Made by a program: the position numbers and the translations under genes. DNA of 64,000 nucleotides. It comes from Pedobacter cryoconitis. Lineage in GTDB: Bacteria > Bacteroidota > Bacteroidia > Sphingobacteriales > Sphingobacteriaceae. A model generated the notes under the pieces. That model searched no databases. It was not told where the DNA came from and saw nothing but the letters and a program-made list of their open reading frames with translations. This document shows, piece after piece, positions 17,704-26,272 of this stretch (the first letter of the stretch is position 1; each line of letters starts with the position of its first letter). The stretch is from contig NZ_JACHCC010000009.1 of the NCBI RefSeq assembly GCF_014207135.1, positions 186,001-250,000 of the forward strand, given 5' to 3'.

Positions 17704-19032
17704 ATGGCGAAAATACTTATTATTGAAGATGATCTGACATTCTCCCAATTGTTAGAGGGCTTTCTTAAAAAACATGGTCATGAACCCTATGTCGTTCATG
17801 ATGTCAAAAGTACTTTCAAAATTCTTACACAACATACGTTTGATTTATTCCTGATAGATTACCGGCTCCCTGACGGAACAGGGCTGGATGTACTTGCTCA
17901 TCTGCGCGAAAACGGATTAAACTTCCCCGTGGTTATCATGACCAGTTTTAATGATGTACGTACAGCCGTAAAATCAATTCAGCTTGGTGCTATTGATTAT
18001 ATTACCAAGCCTGTTAATCCGGATGAATTATTAATGATCATCAGGGGAACCCTGGAGAAAAAACCAGAGCATAATCAATCGGTATCAGTTGAACACAAAG
18101 ATTTTATTAAGGGAAAAAGTGCAACGGCAGATAAACTATATGCACACATAGACCTGGTAGCCCCTACCGATATGTCTGTCATTATCCAGGGCGAAAGTGG
18201 AACAGGTAAAGAATATGCTGCCAGAACATTACACACGCAGAGTAAGCGTAATACAAAACCTTTTGTAGCAATTGATTGTGGTGCCCTTTCCAAAGACCTT
18301 GCAGCCAGCGAATTATTTGGTCATGTTAAAGGTGCCTTTACAGGTGCTGTGAATGACAAAAAGGGTCAGTTTGAAGCTGCCGAGGGCGGTACTTTATTTC
18401 TGGACGAAGTAGGAAATCTGAGTTACGAAGTACAGGTTAAACTCCTTAGAGCTTTACAGGAAAGAGTTATACAACCCCTTGGTAGCACTAAGAAGATCCC
18501 GGTTAACGTAAGGATTATTACAGCTACTAATGACGATCTGCTGAACAGCATACAAAATGGCGAATTCCGTGAAGACCTTTATCATCGTCTGAATGAATTC
18601 AAAATCCTGCTGCCGGCCTTACGTGACCGTGGCAAAGACCTGGAGCTATTCATTGACCATTTTATTAAGCTTTCCAATACTGAGCTGGACAGAGATGTAC
18701 AAAAGCTTTCTGCTCCTGTAAAAGAGCTGCTTTTACAATATGACTGGCCAGGTAACCTGAGAGAGTTAAAAAACGTAATCAAGAGGATGGTCTTGCTCAC
18801 CCCTGCCGAGACCGCAGGAATAGAGTCACTGCCTGACGAAATGATCCTGGCGATTAAACAGACACCTAAACCGGGTGGATCAGATCTCAAAGCAATCAAC
18901 GAGAGCAACGAGAAAAGTCTGATTATGGAGACGCTGATTAAAGTAAAATACAATAAATCAAAAGCTGCAAAAATGCTTAATATTGACAGAAAGACACTTT
19001 ACAGCAAGATGGAGCGCTATGAGATTGAGTAG
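17704..19032 (+). CDS. NtrC-family sigma-54 response regulator
   Basis: 442 residues from ATG at 17704; a longer frame from 17665 adds 13 residues that overlap the terminator and do not fit the REC fold. REC domain 1-115 with phospho-acceptor Asp52 (LFLIDYRLPDG) and Lys102. The AAA+ domain has Walker A GESGTGKE (163-170), the sigma-54-contacting GAFTGA (210-215) and Walker B LFLDEV (231-236). A Fis-type HTH is at the C-terminus (SKAAKMLNIDRKTLYSKME). It activates RpoN-dependent promoters when phosphorylated. The convergent hybrid kinase ends 1 base away and is the obvious partner. Confidence 0.95.
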   Translation: MAKILIIEDDLTFSQLLEGFLKKHGHEPYVVHDVKSTFKILTQHTFDLFLIDYRLPDGTGLDVLAHLRENGLNFPVVIMTSFNDVRTAVKSIQLGAIDYITKPVNPDELLMIIRGTLEKKPEHNQSVSVEHKDFIKGKSATADKLYAHIDLVAPTDMSVIIQGESGTGKEYAARTLHTQSKRNTKPFVAIDCGALSKDLAASELFGHVKGAFTGAVNDKKGQFEAAEGGTLFLDEVGNLSYEVQVKLLRALQERVIQPLGSTKKIPVNVRIITATNDDLLNSIQNGEFREDLYHRLNEFKILLPALRDRGKDLELFIDHFIKLSNTELDRDVQKLSAPVKELLLQYDWPGNLRELKNVIKRMVLLTPAETAGIESLPDEMILAIKQTPKPGGSDLKAINESNEKSLIMETLIKVKYNKSKAAKMLNIDRKTLYSKMERYEIE

Positions 19033-19033
19033 A

Positions 19034-21541
19034 TCAGCCGATTTTCTGATCTACCAGCTGCATCAGTAAATCAAGTCTTTCGATCAGCAATTTGAGCTTC
19101 TGCCGGATTAATGTGTCAATATCACTTACTTCAGCCAGCTCCATTTCCATTGTCCTGAATTCCGCCGCAAGCATCCCCGATCCCATCTGGGCTGTTCTGC
19201 CTGCAATACGGTGTACAATCAGCCTGGCTCTTGGCTGATCATTATCTGTTATACTTTGCTGTAGTTCAATCGTGTCAGCTTCACAATCAGCCTTAAATCT
19301 GTTCAGAATTTTTAATAATAACTCCTTGTCGCCGAAAGTCATCTTCTCCACGACTGTGGTATCGAGAGTGATAGTAGAGAAATCTGCTACTGTAACTTCG
19401 TCTTCCGGTAATTTTGTAATACTAAAAATGGAAAGCAAATCATTTTCACGGAAAGGTTTCATAATCAATCCGTCAAAACCCTGCTGAAGCACTGATTCAA
19501 GCTCCTCCGGAAGGACTTGCGCGGTCATGGCATATATCTTCACATCGGCCGGGATCCTGGCCTTCATCAGCCGGCAAAGTTCTGCACCCGAAATCTCCGG
19601 CATCCGCATATCCATAAGAATGAATTTAACCTTAGGGTCCCAGGATGCAGCCAGCAGATCTGCGGGCGAACTAAAGCATAAATGGTCTATCTGCTTTTTT
19701 TTCAGGATGATCTGACACAGATCAAGAATCAGCTGGTCATCATCTACAACCCAGACTTTAGCATTACTGTATGATTTTTCAAGAGCCAGCGGAGCCAGGC
19801 TTTCGTCCGGTTTCTCAGCTGCAATACTCATCGTCAGGTATACTGTAAAGGTACTTCCTTCCCCTGGTTCACTTTTGACATAAATACGGCCATCCTGGTT
19901 TTCTACAAGGGCTTTAATGATAGTCAGGCCAAGACCTGCTCCCGCCTTATTGTTCACTTCCTTCTCAGGAGAATCAATCTGCTCAAATTCATTAAATATT
20001 CTGCTGCACTCCTCTTCTGTCAGACCAATTCCGGTATCCTTTACCCTGAACGTGAAATGCAGATTATCCGACTGTCGTTTATAAAACACACTTAGCAATA
20101 CTTCGCCGCTTTGTGTAAATTTAATTGCATTACTCAACAGGTTGTATAAAATCTGTTTCAGCCTGAAAGCATCACCTATTACAAAATCAACTCCATGCAG
20201 TTCTATTTCTGTCAGCATATTCAGTTTCTTTTGCTCTGCCTGGGGTTTCATCACAATGATCACTTCTTCCAGGAGTTCCCTGATATTAAATGATCTCTGC
20301 TGAAAAGTAAATTTCCCCGATATAATCCGGTTGTAATCCAGAATTTCATTGACAATCTGTAGCAAATGTTCAGAAGAGTGATAAATTGCATTAATATCCT
20401 TTAGCTGAGGATGCTCCTGCCCTCTGATAATTTCGGCATAGCCGATAATTGATTGCAGGGGAGTCCTTATTTCGTGGCTCATATTAGAGAGGAAACGCTG
20501 TTTCGCCATTCCATGATATTCTGCTTCGTCTCTTGCCTGCTCCAGTTCTTTCCTGTAAAGGTTACTCTTGGTAATATCAGTCAGGATCAGATAGAGCAGA
20601 ATTATAGTTAACAGGAAAAAACCAATCATAATAAAGCTTATCCTTGTTATACCTGTATTCACTACCGCCTTTGCTTCAATTCCATTTTGCTCAATCTGGG
20701 TAACCACCTCGCTTTCCACTTTCCGGAGGATATCAAGCATCTGACGGATAAGCGCATCATTCGCATTAGCCAACACTGCCTCTCTATCCAGAAAACGTGC
20801 GCTTTTCAGTTGTTGTTCTTTTGCAATGCTGCGCAGTGACTTTTCCAGTCCTTTCGCAATGACGGTTTCACCTGCCAGGGCAATTGTATCTCTCTTTACC
20901 TTTTCTTCATTGGTAACCTGATAAGATTTGTCTTCTTCCTCTTCTTTTTTCTTACTGAATAAACGGCTCAAAAACCCTTTGCGCTGTTTCGATTCATCCA
21001 CCGGAAGAATCGTTACTGTGGAGGTCTTTTTTTCAGTAGTTACAATTGTACTATCCTGCTGTCCTCCCTTATTAACCATCTCATTCAGTTTCTGAACCTC
21101 CTGGGTAAAGGATTTATTATTGACAAGACCCTCCCTGACTTTGAGATAATTGATAAACTGTTTATCCCTCTGGATAAGTAGTTTTTCTATAGACCTTATC
21201 CGGTCCAGCTGGACCGAATCGGTTGCATACATATCCCCTAAAGAATCAAGCATAAGCCTGAGCTGACCGGATTGTTTAAAGAAATTACCGTAATTACCCG
21301 GCGAATTAAAAGCCAGATTCTTTTGCTGCTGATCAAGACTGGCCACCTTCCTGGAAACCATATTCACTAATCTCAGCTTGGCATTAGGTGTCGAAATTGT
21401 ATCGACAGTATCCAGCATTTCATCAAATGCGATTTTACTTACCGCCCAGGCCAGAAAAAGGGCAAAAAAGGCCAATACGAAACCAATTATAATCTTGCCT
21501 TTGGCAGCACTTAAAAGACTCTTCCGGGAAACATCTATCAT
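19034..21541 (-). CDS. Hybrid sensor histidine kinase with REC and Hpt domains
   Basis: 835 residues. TM1 is about 15-34 and TM2 about 300-320, enclosing a roughly 265-residue helical periplasmic sensor with a charged low-complexity stretch (about 185-205). HisKA His356 (SNMSHEIRTPL), a HATPase domain with N471 and GLGLT (about 537), a REC domain with Asp644 (FILMDMRMPE), and a C-terminal Hpt domain with His777 (IVHRIAGRTAQMG). It is thus a complete His-Asp-His phosphorelay chain that could hand phosphate to the Asp52 of the convergent sigma-54 regulator. The signal sensed is unknown. The Hpt His neighbourhood reads HRIAGR rather than the usual HxLKGS, a mild deviation. Confidence 0.95.
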   Translation of the reverse strand: MIDVSRKSLLSAAKGKIIIGFVLAFFALFLAWAVSKIAFDEMLDTVDTISTPNAKLRLVNMVSRKVASLDQQQKNLAFNSPGNYGNFFKQSGQLRLMLDSLGDMYATDSVQLDRIRSIEKLLIQRDKQFINYLKVREGLVNNKSFTQEVQKLNEMVNKGGQQDSTIVTTEKKTSTVTILPVDESKQRKGFLSRLFSKKKEEEEDKSYQVTNEEKVKRDTIALAGETVIAKGLEKSLRSIAKEQQLKSARFLDREAVLANANDALIRQMLDILRKVESEVVTQIEQNGIEAKAVVNTGITRISFIMIGFFLLTIILLYLILTDITKSNLYRKELEQARDEAEYHGMAKQRFLSNMSHEIRTPLQSIIGYAEIIRGQEHPQLKDINAIYHSSEHLLQIVNEILDYNRIISGKFTFQQRSFNIRELLEEVIIVMKPQAEQKKLNMLTEIELHGVDFVIGDAFRLKQILYNLLSNAIKFTQSGEVLLSVFYKRQSDNLHFTFRVKDTGIGLTEEECSRIFNEFEQIDSPEKEVNNKAGAGLGLTIIKALVENQDGRIYVKSEPGEGSTFTVYLTMSIAAEKPDESLAPLALEKSYSNAKVWVVDDDQLILDLCQIILKKKQIDHLCFSSPADLLAASWDPKVKFILMDMRMPEISGAELCRLMKARIPADVKIYAMTAQVLPEELESVLQQGFDGLIMKPFRENDLLSIFSITKLPEDEVTVADFSTITLDTTVVEKMTFGDKELLLKILNRFKADCEADTIELQQSITDNDQPRARLIVHRIAGRTAQMGSGMLAAEFRTMEMELAEVSDIDTLIRQKLKLLIERLDLLMQLVDQKIG

Positions 21542-21595
21542 TCAGGCTTTTTATCAATATCCAGTAAAGATAACAATGATCAAAAGAATTTGTGT

Positions 21596-22201
21596 TTAAA
21601 AGCCTTTGATTGTTCTGAAAGTCAGGTTTATTCTTGGTCTGGTAATTTTTGTCGTCTTTGGAAGGCTATGCAGCCAATTGGTTTGTGTCGCTCCTTTCAT
21701 GACCAGCAGACTACCATTTTCCAACAAAAGAGATAAAGACTGTTTAGTGTTTTTATGTTTGAAAGCAAATTTTCGTTCAGCACCAAAACTCAATGAAGCA
21801 ATGGTCGTATCTTTACCCAGTGATTTCTCATCATCGCTATGCCAGGCCATCCCTTCTTCTCCATGATGGTATAAGTTAAGCAGGCAGGAATTAAACGAGG
21901 TATCTGTCAGCTGTTCGACCAGCTGCTTAAGTGTCAAAAGTTCTTCAGTCCAGGCTAATGCCTGTTTGGTTGCATTAGAATAAGTATAAGCATAAGCTTC
22001 ATCCCCATACCAGGCCGCTTTTCTTTTAGTGAAGATATGTTTTCCAAAAATAACTGCTTCATCGGGTTTCCAGTTGATATTGTGGAGTAAACGATCTGTA
22101 TAACAGGAAAGTTTATCCGGTCCGACAACCCGCCCGTGATAATATACCTCACCATCATAAGGCAGTATATTCTTTAATTCCCCTTTACTGAATAAATCCA
22201 T
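21596..22201 (-). CDS. alkB: AlkB-like 2OG-Fe(II) DNA repair dioxygenase
   Basis: 201 residues. Fe ligands His121 and Asp123 (AWHSDDE) and His178 (NWLHSLPKT), and 2-oxoglutarate-binding Arg190/Arg196 (RPRINLTFR). The sequence resembles the short ALKBH2/3-like bacterial branch, which removes methyl groups from 1-methyladenine and 3-methylcytosine in DNA or RNA. Last gene of the alkylation-repair operon; its start overlaps the Ada metal-binding-domain gene by 28 bases. Gene symbol given for family, not strict orthology with the E. coli gene. Confidence 0.9.
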   Translation of the reverse strand: MDLFSKGELKNILPYDGEVYYHGRVVGPDKLSCYTDRLLHNINWKPDEAVIFGKHIFTKRKAAWYGDEAYAYTYSNATKQALAWTEELLTLKQLVEQLTDTSFNSCLLNLYHHGEEGMAWHSDDEKSLGKDTTIASLSFGAERKFAFKHKNTKQSLSLLLENGSLLVMKGATQTNWLHSLPKTTKITRPRINLTFRTIKGF

Positions 22202-22428
22202 TGCTGATATAAACTTTTCTTACAATTTCCACATGGGCGGAAGCCATTCGCTTTTGCTTCTTCTTCATTGGCAAAAAACACCCTGTTCTCCCTCTTCATC
22301 CTTTTTCCACTCTTACAATGCAGGGTTCCATAAATCATGAGTTTTTTATTCCCGGCAAACGTAATTTCGGCTCTCCGGATCAGTATTCTTAATTCCTGGT
22401 CACTGATTGCAGTGTGTCTGATCATCAT
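22174..22428 (-). CDS. Stand-alone Ada metal-binding domain protein
   Basis: 84 residues. It matches the N-terminal methyl-phosphotriester domain of Ada: LHCKSGKRMKRENRVFF followed by AKANGFRPCGNCK. In E. coli Ada four cysteines bind zinc, two in CxxxC (C38, the methyl acceptor, and C42) and two in CxxC. Here the CxxC and the first Cys are kept, but the fourth ligand position reads Lys (CKSGK). It may thus bind metal differently or have another ligand. Its place, two bases after the oxygenase gene and overlapping alkB, shows translational coupling. It probably supplies the domain that the AraC-MGMT protein of this operon lacks. Confidence 0.85.
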   Translation of the reverse strand: MMIRHTAISDQELRILIRRAEITFAGNKKLMIYGTLHCKSGKRMKRENRVFFANEEEAKANGFRPCGNCKKSLYQQWIYSVKGN

Positions 22429-22430
22429 CC

Positions 22431-23144
22431 TTAGCTTAGTGCATCATGAAATATAATTCCCAATGCATAACGCTCCCCCCATTGTACTTCACTGATACCA
22501 TGTTTCATTTTCATCTGATAATAACCTCTGCTGCCTTTCGCAGGTCTGAAATTAGTTGTAAACAACAACATATCACCCTTACGGGGTTTTAATACAATAG
22601 CCTTTGACTGGGCCCTTGGATTCTGTTGGGTTAATACAAATTCACCTCCTTCATAATCCTTTCCAGGTTCACTTAGAAACAGCACCAGCTGGATGGGAAA
22701 GTAAACATCTCCATAAAGATCCTGATGTAAAGTATTAAATCCTCCCTTTCCGTATTTCAGGATCAAAACCGTTGCTTTTGTTTGTTCCTGACTTTTACAA
22801 AGCGCTAAAAATTCTTCATGAGCAGCCGGGTAATGATGAGCCAGCTGAAGTGCTTTCATCCAGGTATTCGCTATAGTTGCAAGCCTTGAATAGACAGAAG
22901 TTCTGATAGTCTCAATAAAAGGAGGTAAAGGATAATTGAAATACTTGTATTCACCTATTCCAAAACGATACCTTTCCATCATCACCGTCTTGCGGTAGCT
23001 TTCAGGGTGCTTATAATTATGGATTAACGCCGAACAATCCTCTTCTGTCAGTATCTTTTCAGCAATAGCATACCCCTGATCATGCATATCCAGCTCAAGC
23101 TGTTCCCAGTTAACTGAATTTAATTTTTCCGTGATCGCTTCCAT
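22431..23144 (-). CDS. 2OG-Fe(II) oxygenase in the ada operon
   Basis: 237 residues from ATG at 23144, one base after the TAA of the upstream Ada gene; a longer frame from 23183 would overlap it and is less likely. Catalytic residues: His140 and Asp142 (TLHQDLYGDVYFP), His215 (KHGISEV) and Arg225 (GERYALGIIFHD), the prolyl-4-hydroxylase-like arrangement. Fold and residues predict a 2-oxoglutarate- and Fe(II)-dependent oxygenase. Its place between ada and alkB suggests a role in alkylation repair, perhaps direct demethylation or regulation; the substrate is not known. Confidence 0.85.
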   Translation of the reverse strand: MEAITEKLNSVNWEQLELDMHDQGYAIAEKILTEEDCSALIHNYKHPESYRKTVMMERYRFGIGEYKYFNYPLPPFIETIRTSVYSRLATIANTWMKALQLAHHYPAAHEEFLALCKSQEQTKATVLILKYGKGGFNTLHQDLYGDVYFPIQLVLFLSEPGKDYEGGEFVLTQQNPRAQSKAIVLKPRKGDMLLFTTNFRPAKGSRGYYQMKMKHGISEVQWGERYALGIIFHDALS

Positions 23145-23145
23145 C

Positions 23146-23994
23146 TTATGCCTGATTTTCTGCCATTGCCGCTTCCCAGCCAATCATAGCTGTTTTACGG
23201 ACACTTCCCCAGTGATATTGTCCAAAGACACCTGTCGATTGAATAATGCGGTGACAGGGGATTAAAAAGGCAACAGGATTAGCCCCTATAGCTGTACCTA
23301 CAGCTCTGGAAGCCGTAGGCATACCTATGCCACTGGCAACCTTACCATAAGTAGTCAGTTGTCCGGACGGGATTTTCAACAACGTTTCCCATACCTTTAA
23401 TTGAAAATCAGTACCCTTCAGATGCAATTTGATCTCATTGATCCTACTCCATTCCTGTGTAAAAATATAGAGTGCATTTTGTTGAGCAGTATCAGCAATC
23501 TGCCGGTAAACTGCATTAGGGAACTTCAATTTCAGTAAACTGAGCTCCTTTTCTCCCTCATCGGCAAATGCAATGTGACAAATCCCTTTAGGGGTAGAGG
23601 CTACCAGAATATTGCCGAATGGAGTCTCTGCAAAACTATAGTTGATCACCAGATTTTCTCCGCCATTTTTATATTCACCCGGGGTCATTCCTTCAATATT
23701 GACAAACAAATCATGTAATCTGCCCGTTCCGGAAAGTCCTGTTTCAAATGCAGTTTCAAAAAGTGTCGCCTGATTTTCCTTTAGTAGCTTTTTAGCGTGC
23801 TCCACAGTCAGGTACTGGAGAAATTTTTTAGGGCTCACCCCCGCCCAGGTTGTAAACAGCCGTTGAAAGTGAAATGGGCTCAGATTTATTTGCTCTGCTA
23901 TTTCTTCCAGACTGGGTTGGGTTTTAAAATTACTATTGATATAACCGATAGCTTCGGCAATACGTGTGAAATTAGTTTCTTCCTGTGCTTTCAT
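23146..23994 (-). CDS. ada: Ada-type AraC-HTH / methylguanine-DNA methyltransferase fusion
   Basis: 282 residues. AraC-type HTH at about 5-105 (LEEIAEQINLSPFHFQRLFTTWAG) and O6-alkylguanine methyltransferase at about 125-275, with acceptor Cys247 in IPCHRII. It repairs O6-methylguanine by suicidal methyl transfer. E. coli Ada has an extra N-terminal metal-binding domain that senses methyl-phosphotriesters; here that domain is a separate gene of the same operon (22174-22428). First gene of a four-gene operon. A TACTTTTG -7 box and a dyad overlap its promoter, so autoregulation is likely. Confidence 0.93.
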   Translation of the reverse strand: MKAQEETNFTRIAEAIGYINSNFKTQPSLEEIAEQINLSPFHFQRLFTTWAGVSPKKFLQYLTVEHAKKLLKENQATLFETAFETGLSGTGRLHDLFVNIEGMTPGEYKNGGENLVINYSFAETPFGNILVASTPKGICHIAFADEGEKELSLLKLKFPNAVYRQIADTAQQNALYIFTQEWSRINEIKLHLKGTDFQLKVWETLLKIPSGQLTTYGKVASGIGMPTASRAVGTAIGANPVAFLIPCHRIIQSTGVFGQYHWGSVRKTAMIGWEAAMAENQA

Positions 23995-24012
23995 GATTCA
24001 TGAATTTTTATT

Positions 24013-24034
24013 TGACTACACAAAAGTATAGTCA
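24013..24034 (-). promoter_or_regulatory. ada promoter -7 box inside a dyad (candidate operator)
   Basis: TGACTA (24013-24018) and TAGTCA (24029-24034) form a dyad with a 10-base spacer. On the minus strand the spacer holds TACTTTTG (24021-24028), which fits TAnnTTTG and ends 27 bases before the ada ATG. This could be the site of Ada autoregulation; that role is inference. Confidence 0.45.
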
Positions 24035-24044
24035 GAGAAGAGCA

Positions 24045-24617
24045 TTACCTACCCGAAACTTGCTCAGTTTTAGCATTACCTGTAGCTTTATCTAATTCCT
24101 GCATATATAAATAATAAGCCTGAATGTATGTCAGGTTCTGATGTTCCGGAACAGCCACAAAAGCTTTAAAATCATCAATATCGTTTTGAGTGAACCCTAA
24201 TTTCACAAAAAAAGGCTGAGCCTGATCCCACTCCTGCAAATTTACTTTTTTATGCTCCAGCTTTTTATATAATTGCAACGATCCGACTACCTGGTAATAA
24301 TCCTGGGAATTTCTGAATCCGGCCATGAAGTCGATCAGCGTACGGTAGGTAGCAGCCTTTCCGTCATTTACTTCACTCAGTAAAAAAGCAGCAAGTACAG
24401 ATCCTTTCATCAATACACTATCCAGTCCCTGAAAGTTCCCACAGTGATTTAATATTTCCAGATCCTTCAAAAAAAGCGGATCTGTGACAGCAGTTTTATG
24501 TCTGGCAAAATAAGGTTCCTGATCCAGTACCTGATTACAATCTGTTTTAGTTTGTGCAGATAAAGAATACGTTATCATTGTCAGCATACCCGCCAGCAGG
24601 GGAATAATAATTTTCAT
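24045..24617 (-). CDS. Secreted hypothetical protein
   Basis: 190 residues from ATG at 24617, which starts a signal peptide (MKIIIPLLAGMLTMITYSLSAQ). The longer frame from 24719 adds 34 residues without signal character and crosses the neighbouring start. The mature protein is helical with no family I recognise (CNQVLDQEPYFARHKTAV..., AYYLYMQELDKATG). It ends about 50 bases upstream of ada on the same strand, but the ada promoter lies between, so co-regulation is not implied. Divergent from the TfoX-like gene. Confidence 0.7.
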   Translation of the reverse strand: MKIIIPLLAGMLTMITYSLSAQTKTDCNQVLDQEPYFARHKTAVTDPLFLKDLEILNHCGNFQGLDSVLMKGSVLAAFLLSEVNDGKAATYRTLIDFMAGFRNSQDYYQVVGSLQLYKKLEHKKVNLQEWDQAQPFFVKLGFTQNDIDDFKAFVAVPEHQNLTYIQAYYLYMQELDKATGNAKTEQVSGR

Positions 24618-24717
24618 AAAGCAATAACGTTGCAAAACGCCACAAGGTATCAAATCTTTTAGAGCAATCAGAATGGTTTGGTTATATTTATATTTAGTTT
24701 CTTTTAACCAATATATC

Positions 24718-25062
24718 ATGGCTTACAATGAATCATTGGTGGACCGGGTCAGGGAGTCCATGGCAGAACTTCCCGATGTGGAAGAAAAAAAGATGTTCCA
24801 GGGAATCTGTTTTCTGGTAGATCAGAAAATGTGTGTATGTATCAGAAATGACGAATTATTATGTCGTATCGGTGAACAACAGGCCGAAAAAGAACTGGAG
24901 CAGGATAACTGCAGACAGATGATTAACAATGGCCGGGTGATGAAAGATTTTGTTTATGTAGAAGGAGTGAATACCAAACAGGGGCTGGATTATTGGATAG
25001 ACCTTTCTCTGCAGTTTAATAAAGAAGCTAAACCAGCTAAAAAGAGAAAGAAGACCAAATAA
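24718..25062 (+). CDS. TfoX N-terminal domain protein
   Basis: 114 residues from ATG at 24718; an upstream ATG at 24673 would add 15 hydrophobic residues not typical of the family. The pattern VRESMAELPDVEEKKMFQGICFLVDQKMCVCIRNDELLCRIG matches TfoX_N proteins, small cytoplasmic proteins widespread as single-domain copies in Bacteroidota. The C-terminus is Lys-rich (KPAKKRKKTK), which could bind nucleic acid. In gammaproteobacteria TfoX regulates competence, but the isolated domain has no proven function. Confidence 0.85.
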   Translation: MAYNESLVDRVRESMAELPDVEEKKMFQGICFLVDQKMCVCIRNDELLCRIGEQQAEKELEQDNCRQMINNGRVMKDFVYVEGVNTKQGLDYWIDLSLQFNKEAKPAKKRKKTK

Positions 25063-25135
25063 TCACAGGCCGCCTTGTATAGGTAAAAACTATATATAAA
25101 ATCTACAACATCAAACAAGATATATCAGAAACGGA

Positions 25136-25651
25136 TTAATCCCTGTTCCAGAATGCCGGAGGTTCGATTCCCAATGCCCTCAGATAGACATAGCCCTGTG
25201 CTCTGTGATGGACTTCATTATCAATCCAGTATAGAATGATATCTAAAGTATATCCTTCATATTCGACAAATGCCTGGATGACTTCATGAAAACGCTGATA
25301 AGGGATCTGCGGCCATAAACTATCAATTTCTACAGTAATCTCATCCCATAAACACAAAAGCTCAGCTTTGGTGCTGACAACTGATTTTCCAGAACGATAA
25401 TCAAGTTCAGGTGTTGATGTCCAGTCACCTGTTACCAGTCCCCTCATGCCGATACCGGAAAGACCGGATATCTCCTTGACCATATCTGCAAATGACCTCA
25501 TTCCACCAATTGAAAATTCAAACAACTGTTCTTCAGGAAAAATTTCAATCAATCTGCGTGTGACCCTGCGATGTCCCTGCCAGTGATTGAACAGACTCCC
25601 ACTTGTCATAATTCCATTTGATAATGCGTTTAATTCTTGTTGAGTTTCCAT
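25136..25651 (-). CDS. DinB-family (DfsB-like) four-helix protein
   Basis: 171 residues. Metal-binding histidines of the DinB/YfiT fold are recognisable: NHWQGHRR near residue 25 and NEVHHRAQGY near 148. DinB-like proteins are putative metal-dependent hydrolases or thiol transferases (bacillithiol/mycothiol S-transferases). No partner genes lie nearby, so the substrate is unknown. Confidence 0.85.
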   Translation of the reverse strand: METQQELNALSNGIMTSGSLFNHWQGHRRVTRRLIEIFPEEQLFEFSIGGMRSFADMVKEISGLSGIGMRGLVTGDWTSTPELDYRSGKSVVSTKAELLCLWDEITVEIDSLWPQIPYQRFHEVIQAFVEYEGYTLDIILYWIDNEVHHRAQGYVYLRALGIEPPAFWNRD

Positions 25652-25987
25652 GAGTTATTTTTTAAATCCATAATTACAACACAAAGAAAAACGTCCTACT
25701 GACAACCCTGTGTCAGCAGTCTTCAGAAAATTTATTTTTTTAGACAACCAAAAAATCGTTCCTATTCAGCCATGACAATAATGAATAAACTGAATAAAGA
25801 TTCAATAACTCTACTTTTTTCACCAAAAACACTATTGATAGCATTTAAAGACGTATTACCCGCCGCGGAAAGTAAGACACCTCATGCTTCGGTTATTTAT
25901 CCCCGCAATGTTTTTAACTTCTTATTATTTAATTTCGCTTAGAGCCAGATTGAAATTATCGATGAATCCATTAATAAATCTATCTAT
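25652..25987. other. Intergenic region before the peptide cluster
   Basis: This 336-base stretch must carry the promoter of the first precursor gene. It holds a 56-codon ATG frame listed separately. I see no clear TTTG/TAnnTTTG pair. Confidence 0.4.
25772..25942 (+). CDS. Possible 56-residue small ORF upstream of the peptide cluster
   Basis: ATG at 25772 to TAG at 25942 (alternative Met at residue 4). It encodes MTIMNKLNKDSITLLFSPKT... with a Phe-rich end (NVFNFLLFNFA). Codon composition looks protein-like, but there is no ribosome binding site, signal peptide or family match I know. It lies 45 bases before the first precursor gene on the same strand. It might be a cluster gene (for example immunity) or a remnant of a longer gene; evidence is weak. 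Confidence 0.3.
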   Translation: MTIMNKLNKDSITLLFSPKTLLIAFKDVLPAAESKTPHASVIYPRNVFNFLLFNFA

Positions 25988-26203
25988 ATGAAAAAATTAG
26001 AATTACACAATCTTGGTGTTCAGGAAATGAACACTACTGAGATGTTAAACACTGAAGGTGGTAATCTCATTACTGATCTGTTTGGTATCCTTAACGGAGT
26101 CGTAGATAACGTAAACAATCTGCTAGGGAATACAATCACTTTTCTGAATAAGATATTAGGCCCATTGGTAAATATAGGTATCGGACCTATTCCGAAGTTC
26201 TAG
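25988..26203 (+). CDS. Double-glycine leader peptide precursor 1 (bacteriocin-like)
   Basis: 71 residues. The leader (1-25) has the shared pattern LELxNLGVQEMNTxEM and ends TEGG at 22-25, the cleavage site for C39 peptidases. The predicted 46-residue mature peptide starts NLITDLFGILNG, is hydrophobic and amphipathic, has no Cys, and ends GIGPIPKF. This resembles unmodified class II bacteriocins or a secreted signalling peptide. It is followed by a hairpin and then by the two export genes, so transport is dedicated. Two paralogous precursors follow downstream (29954 and 30243). Confidence 0.85.
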   Translation: MKKLELHNLGVQEMNTTEMLNTEGGNLITDLFGILNGVVDNVNNLLGNTITFLNKILGPLVNIGIGPIPKF

Positions 26204-26223
26204 ACGCTACAATACCTTTACCT

Positions 26224-26261
26224 ATAACCGTTATACTGCACTCAGCATAACGGTTATTTTT
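26224..26261 (+). terminator. Hairpin after precursor 1 (shared type)
   Basis: ATAACCGTTAT (26224-26234) pairs with ATAACGGTTAT (26247-26257), with CTG/CAG pairing inside, followed by TTTTTAT. It is one of three near-identical hairpins, one after each precursor gene. Placed before the transporter genes, it may make them lower-expressed than the peptide. Confidence 0.8.
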
Positions 26262-26272
26262 ATATAACAATT

